From: Galdieria partita
Lineage: Eukaryota; Rhodophyta; Bangiophyceae; Galdieriales; Galdieriaceae
NCBI GenBank assembly: GCA_025991245.1
Contig: BQMJ01000044.1
Location: forward strand, 1-64,000
Length of the DNA stretch: 64,000 nt
Reading direction: 5' to 3'
This document shows positions 59,724 to 64,000 of this stretch, in pieces. The notes beneath the pieces were generated by a model that saw only the letters and a program-made list of their open reading frames with translations, did no database searches and had not been told where the DNA came from. A program made the translations under genes and the position numbers. Within the stretch, counting starts at the first letter, position 1. Each line of letters opens with the position of its first letter.

Positions 59724-60812
59724 TCAACGAGCTCTAGGATTCTTAGGACAATGAACTGCCTTGTGTTCAGAACTCAAACAAATATAACAAGCAGTACATT
59801 CTCTTGCCAAGTGGCCACGTTGACCACACTTGTAACAACCATCGGGTGCAGCATCTACAGGCTTCTCAGGACAATCCCTTGTCCAGTGTCCATATTTACC
59901 ACAACGAAAACATCTGCCATGATTTGTTTTGTTCTTCATAGCATAGGAAGATCCAACAGCATCGAGATGATTCTCTGTATATGAAGAATGATTACTCCAT
60001 GTTCCCGCATTATTCATAGTTGGAGAACGATTCCATCCTTCCCATCGGATTCTACTTCCTCTTGCACGCTGAGGACTTGAAGTAAGAGGATAAAGCGGCA
60101 CATGAACTGGCATAACAGGAACAGGAGATACAGGAACAGTTCCAACCAATGATGAACCAACTGGCCAAGCTTCATAGTTAGGAAAATAGACACGAGGTGT
60201 GGCTGTCGGAACAAAAATATAAGGACATTCCTTCATCAAATGTCCTTGATTACCACAGTGATAACATACTTTGGTTTCTCTCTTCCCCGAAAAGGGACGT
60301 TCCTTAAGACTACTATCATCAACAGACTTGGAGTGTGTTGTGGTCGTCGTACAAGTTGACACAAGCTGTTCTGATCTTGCGCAATGAATAGATGAGTGCC
60401 CCTTACCTCCACAACGTTCACATACTTGATTAGCAACTAGTGGACAAATTTTCTTGCACAAGTGTTCGTTGCTCCCCCTATCTACCCCATCTTCCCTTTC
60501 CTCTCTTGTCTTCCTTTTACATTTTTCCGGAGTACATTCCACCTTATCTAAACTACTATCAGTACCATTGTCACAATTATCCTTTTCACTCTTAGAAATG
60601 TCTTTTTCCTCTTTGCTCTTTGAATACTCCGCCGCCTCCTTTCTGTTTTCTGAGAAACCCTCTACTACCTTTTCCAATCTATCTTGCATATGTTTACTAT
60701 CGTCATAACAAGAAAATGTTTCTAGATTTGCAGTCTTTTGTTCATCACTATCTTCTTCTCTAACACTCGTATGGTTGCTTATCTGTCCATCACTCTCTTC
60801 CACAACACTCAT
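59724..60812 (-). CDS. CCHC zinc-knuckle protein, five knuckles
   Basis: A nucleic-acid-binding protein of 362 residues from ATG 60812, single exon. The first 110 residues are acidic and Ser/Lys-rich. Five zinc-knuckle segments follow: CERCGGKGHSSIHC, CYHCGNQGHLMKEC, CFRCGKYGHWTRDC, CYKCGQRGHLAREC, and a final CYICLSSEHKAVHC. A Pro/Val-rich stretch and an Arg/Gly segment lie between knuckles two and three. It resembles CNBP/Gis2 and the Air proteins of the nuclear TRAMP exosome adaptor; the last knuckle lacks the usual Gly, as in Air-type arrays. Function is inferred as RNA or single-stranded DNA binding. Confidence 0.88.
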   Translation of the reverse strand: MSVVEESDGQISNHTSVREEDSDEQKTANLETFSCYDDSKHMQDRLEKVVEGFSENRKEAAEYSKSKEEKDISKSEKDNCDNGTDSSLDKVECTPEKCKRKTREEREDGVDRGSNEHLCKKICPLVANQVCERCGGKGHSSIHCARSEQLVSTCTTTTTHSKSVDDSSLKERPFSGKRETKVCYHCGNQGHLMKECPYIFVPTATPRVYFPNYEAWPVGSSLVGTVPVSPVPVMPVHVPLYPLTSSPQRARGSRIRWEGWNRSPTMNNAGTWSNHSSYTENHLDAVGSSYAMKNKTNHGRCFRCGKYGHWTRDCPEKPVDAAPDGCYKCGQRGHLARECTACYICLSSEHKAVHCPKNPRAR

Positions 60813-61056
60813 TTTCCACACACTCTCACACAAACAACTGTCTACAACCAGTTTTTTCAATAAATATTCTTACAACGTCTTACTCTCTTCAAACCAACCA
60901 AAAGAAACAACATGACTCACCTTTCCCACCAATTATAACAATAGACGACAACTACCTAGAAAGATTTTCTTTTCACAATAAACTTCAACTTGTGTTTATA
61001 AAAATATCTAAAAATACATATGGAATAGATCAAAACCTTGAGTGGTGGTTTGGGAC

Positions 61057-61514
61057 ATGAGAAAATTAGCCCGAGTGAATTACTCTATGGAAGAACAACG
61101 ACGCAACAGACAGTTGTTATTTGGAAAGAACAATACTAGAAACACAAACAGCCATTCTTCAACAGATGGAAACCAAGCAGAACAATTATTTGAACAAGAG
61201 AACAATCAAGCGTGGGAGCAACTACATGGAAAGGTGGGTTCTCTCAAGGACGTAAGTGGTTGCTTTGTTTATGTATGAATAACGCTGAATAGACAATGTT
61301 GTAGATTGCACTTCAGATAGATCAAGAAGTAACCTCTCAAAACCAGTTTTTGGGTAATATGACTTCCTCTTTTGACTCTGTTGGAGAACTATTGAGTGGT
61401 ACGTTGAGCCGTCTCCAAAGATTGGTTTCCGAAAGAACGGGAAGACATATGTGTTATCTTATTTTATTTGTATTTATTTTCTTTGTACTTGTCTATCTGT
61501 TTTTACGTAATTGA
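61057..61514 (+). CDS. BET1-like Qc-SNARE
   Basis: A tail-anchored SNARE for ER-Golgi or intra-Golgi fusion. Two exons (61057-61251, 61305-61514) give 134 residues. The N-terminus is short and polar, without a folded regulatory domain. The SNARE helix runs from ENNQAWEQLHGKVGSLKDIA through LQIDQEVTSQNQFLGNM, with a zero-layer Gln candidate in VTSQNQFL, to LLSGTLSRLQRLVSER. A single C-terminal membrane anchor (MCYLILFVFIFFVLVYLFL) ends three residues before the stop. Length and layout match Bet1/Sft1. I chose the ATG at 61057. Confidence 0.88.
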
Positions 61515-61740
61515 GAAGCAAGTTGATATTGTGCACAGTCCAAGTCATCAAGTAGCTGGGAAGGATTATGAGAGCATTATCTAAAATTGGAAGCTGTTGT
61601 GGTAACTTTTAAGTAGTTAAGTTTTCATTTGTTGTTGAGTATTCTATGAACGAACGTTGAAATGTTTCTTTCTTTTGAAATTTTCGATCTCTATTGGATA
61701 TTTGAGTGGATTGTGTTCGATCACCCCGTCTTTGTGCTTT

Positions 61741-62810
61741 ATGTTTATCACAACCCTTGTTTGTTCTTCCCAACGTCGCCGTTGTAGTCACTCTATTCGA
61801 TTAGGTGCAGGTTTTAGGGAAAAGTTTCCCAAAGACAAGTTCTATTGCACACGAAGAATACGAATGACTGTAAGTTGAATTCCTCTGGAAGCTTTATCTC
61901 AATTCAGCAAAGGTGGACGATAAGAAAGTAGTGACAGACTATTTCAATACAGTTGGATTTGAACGTTGGAAAAGAATCTATTCCCCTACTGAACAAGTCA
62001 ATAGAGTCCAACAAGATATAAGACGAGGTCATCAACAAACAGTAGATATAGTAAGTAGTAAAACTATTTATTTTTTATTGGCTCAAGGTTTTGTAGATCC
62101 TACGCTGGATAGAAAAAGATGGCAATATAACTGAACAGTCTTTTTGTGATGCTGGTTGTGGAGTTGGTAGTCTTGCTATTCCCTTAGCAAAATTGGGAGC
62201 ACGAGTAGCTGCTTCAGATATATCTCTTTCTATGATCAACGAAGCACAAGAAAGAGCCAAACTGGAATGGGTAAGGTTGAAAAGAAGAAGTGTTCAACTT
62301 AAAGTGTTGTTGTCTTTAGGGTGTTATTCCGTCTTCCCTTTCTTTTCAAGTCCAAGATTTACAGCAATTGCAAGGCTCATATGATACTGTCTTATGTGTA
62401 GATGTGCTTATTCATTATTCGGATGCTCAGCTGATATCTCTTCTTGATTCGTTATCACGAGTGGCTAAAAGGAGAATGGTAAGTATTCAGTCACTTTCTA
62501 AAGTTCATATTCATAATGATAAGATTATTACCTTTGCTCCGAAAACTCTTTATTATGTGTTATTAAAGAAGATTGGAGAATTTTTCCCAGGATCTAGCAA
62601 GGCAACTAGAGCCTATTTACATAGAGAAGTAAGAAGCTGTCTTGTATATTATTATGTTTCAACAACACTGAGTATTTTTGGTATTTTTAGAAAGATATAA
62701 TCGACTCTTTACAACAACGAGGTTGGCAAAAGATAAGAAACGAGTTTGTGAAAACGAAATTTTACTTTTCACAAATTGTTCAGTTGGAAAAGGTCATATT
62801 GAGTGGTTGA
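61741..62810 (+). CDS. chlM: Mg-protoporphyrin IX O-methyltransferase
   Basis: Methylates Mg-protoporphyrin IX with S-adenosylmethionine, a committed step of chlorophyll synthesis in the plastid. Five exons (61741-61869, 61913-62050, 62097-62270, 62320-62628, 62691-62810) give 289 residues. The first 40 residues (SSQRRRCSHSIRLGAGF) fit a transit peptide. ChlM landmarks: VVTDYFNTVGFERWKRIY, the AdoMet loop DAGCGVGSLAIPLAK (107-121), VAASDISLSMINEA, YDTVLCVDVLIHY, then TFAPKTLYYVLLKKIGEFFPG and the end RNEFVKTKFYFSQIV. It goes with the two LHC genes in this window as chlorophyll-related functions, though not as a cluster. Confidence 0.95.
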
Positions 62811-62851
62811 CTATTGAAAGCCACTGTTTGCATACTGTGGAGAATAGAATT

Positions 62852-63820
62852 ATGTCACTCAAAGATACAAGTTGTGTCTATTATGCTGAAGAAGACATAG
62901 TTAGTAAAACAAGTGGTTTTCATATACACACATACTGTTGGATTCCTAATACAATGCTTGACTATTTGCAAGAGAACAACGCCTCCAGTGCACAACCTAA
63001 AGCTAGCGTGTTTCTTATTCATGGGTTACATTCCAATACATTTTGTGAGTATTTAGAACCAGACCCTTCTCAGAATGGTGCACGAAGACTATATTCCAAT
63101 TCCATTCCGCAACTTTTGAATGAACACGGTTTTGTGGTGTTTGCTCACGATCACCAAGGACACGGAAAGTCACAAGGAAAGTGCAAAGGCTATTTTGACT
63201 CGATGGAAACTTTGGTGTCTGATACTCTTCAGTTGATAGAGTGGATTACAAAGGAGAAGTATCCAGTGTTGAAAGAGAAGCCCATATTTCTTATGGGTTG
63301 TTCTATGGGCAGTTTAGTTTCCATATTATTGGGATTGAAATACGGATCCTATTTACGTGGAGCAGTATTAATTAGTCCTGCTGTATCTCAAGCCAATAAT
63401 CAGTTTGGTGTGATTGGTCGAATATTAAAACCATTGTCAGGTTGGGTATCGGCATGGTATCCCACCTTACCTGTTTTGAGACTTCCCAAGAATGAAAAGT
63501 TTCCACAACTACAGAAAAGTTGGGATAATGATGAACTCAATTATCATGGCAAGTTGAGAGCTCGAGTTGGTGAGCAATTTGTAAAAACATATGATGAGTT
63601 GTCAGAAAAGGCAACCAACTTTACTATTCCATTCATTATGTATTATGGCTCAGAAGATACTTTGGTGGATCCGAAAGGAATGCAAAGCTTTTTTGACAAG
63701 GCAGCTAGTAGAGATAAGAAAGTAGTTCCTTTGGAAGGAAGATGGCATATTCTTCATCATGAACCTGGAAAAGAATTGGTTCGAGAACAATTCCTGCAAT
63801 GGATAGAAGAACGCTGTTGA
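62852..63820 (+). CDS. Monoacylglycerol-lipase-like alpha/beta hydrolase
   Basis: A serine hydrolase of the monoglyceride lipase/lysophospholipase family, single exon, 322 residues. Features: VFLIHGLHSNT (oxyanion hole), VVFAHDHQGHGKSQGKCKGY, the nucleophile elbow GCSMG with Ser151, YGSEDTLVDP with the acid residue, and RWHILHHEPG with the catalytic His. The usual elbow in this family is G-H-S-M-G; here His is Cys. There is no signal peptide or membrane helix. The ATG chosen is the first in frame after the ChlM stop, 41 bp downstream, so the leader must be very short or overlap ChlM. Confidence 0.92.
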   Translation: MSLKDTSCVYYAEEDIVSKTSGFHIHTYCWIPNTMLDYLQENNASSAQPKASVFLIHGLHSNTFCEYLEPDPSQNGARRLYSNSIPQLLNEHGFVVFAHDHQGHGKSQGKCKGYFDSMETLVSDTLQLIEWITKEKYPVLKEKPIFLMGCSMGSLVSILLGLKYGSYLRGAVLISPAVSQANNQFGVIGRILKPLSGWVSAWYPTLPVLRLPKNEKFPQLQKSWDNDELNYHGKLRARVGEQFVKTYDELSEKATNFTIPFIMYYGSEDTLVDPKGMQSFFDKAASRDKKVVPLEGRWHILHHEPGKELVREQFLQWIEERC

Positions 63821-64000
63821 GAGAGTTGTTAAAAGTCACAACGGATTGACAATTGATGAGTTGCATTCATTGGGTAGCTTTTGTTGATTCCTTGACAACC
63901 GCACAAAACTGTTCTTCAAGTCATCTACTCAAAAGACAAAGAGTCTTCTTGTTGGTGAACAACAAGAAAAAGACTTGTTCGTTGCCCTTGCACCTTTTTT
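63821..64000. other. Window end, no gene seen
   Basis: 180 bp downstream of the lipase-like gene without a recognisable feature. The neighbouring gene lies outside the window. Confidence 0.5.

Noticed and set aside
8500-64000. tRNA, rRNA or other structured RNA genes
   Set aside because: I looked for cloverleaf-like and conserved rRNA words by eye and found none; a covariance-model scan would be needed to exclude them.

Overview
This window is the end of a eukaryotic nuclear chromosome, most likely from a cyanidiophyte red alga close to Galdieria. This is an inference from several signs. Nearly every intron is tiny (38 to 70 nt, mostly 45 to 64). The DNA is AT-rich and genes are densely packed on both strands. 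There are two light-harvesting (LHC) antenna genes, a plastid-type Mg-protoporphyrin IX methyltransferase (ChlM), a plant-type dihydrodipicolinate reductase and a Rubisco-methyltransferase-like SET protein. I cannot confirm the species without a database.

Layout. 1-466 is telomere, C-rich strand, built from mixed 10-nt and 11-nt units. 467 to about 8.8 kb is a T-rich, gene-free subtelomere with a 347-bp tandem duplication and an older array of diverged units of about 1.17 kb. About 8.8 to 18.2 kb holds a dispersed, diverged repeat family (called A, B and C here) around one intact two-exon gene for an ATPase of the Crinkler/RHS-like kind with a nuclease-like tail (14978-17176). 18.8 to 26.7 kb holds a second, related ATPase family: one intact copy (21632-23734, minus), one broken copy in inverted orientation, and a composite fossil with tail pieces of both families. 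From about 28.3 kb to the end is ordinary gene-dense core chromosome.

Core genes, left to right: cyclophilin-RRM protein (PPIL4), S-adenosylmethionine synthetase, sugar transporter, a secreted cysteine-rich repeat protein, an OCIA-like membrane protein, DapB (lysine synthesis), a mitochondrial scramblase-like protein, an AMSH-type deubiquitinase, LHC protein 1, a coiled-coil protein, LHC protein 2, two tandem secreted Tyr/Ser/Pro-rich paralogs, a SET-domain methyltransferase, a four-helix membrane protein, a G-patch protein, proteasome ATPase RPT4, beta-tubulin, proteasome subunit beta2, an SMP-30-like protein, a five-knuckle CCHC protein, a BET1-type SNARE, ChlM and a monoacylglycerol-lipase-like hydrolase. 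Exon structures were worked out by eye from reading frame, GT/AG borders and family similarity; in nearly all cases the exon lengths sum to an intact frame.

How they fit together. The core genes are mostly unrelated housekeeping genes. Photosynthesis (two LHC, ChlM), proteasome (RPT4 and beta2 flanking tubulin) and cell surface (three secreted genes, each with a TATA-like box about 50 to 65 bp before the ATG) recur. The most interesting part is the subtelomeric ATPase/nuclease-like family with intact and decaying members beside an unusual telomere.
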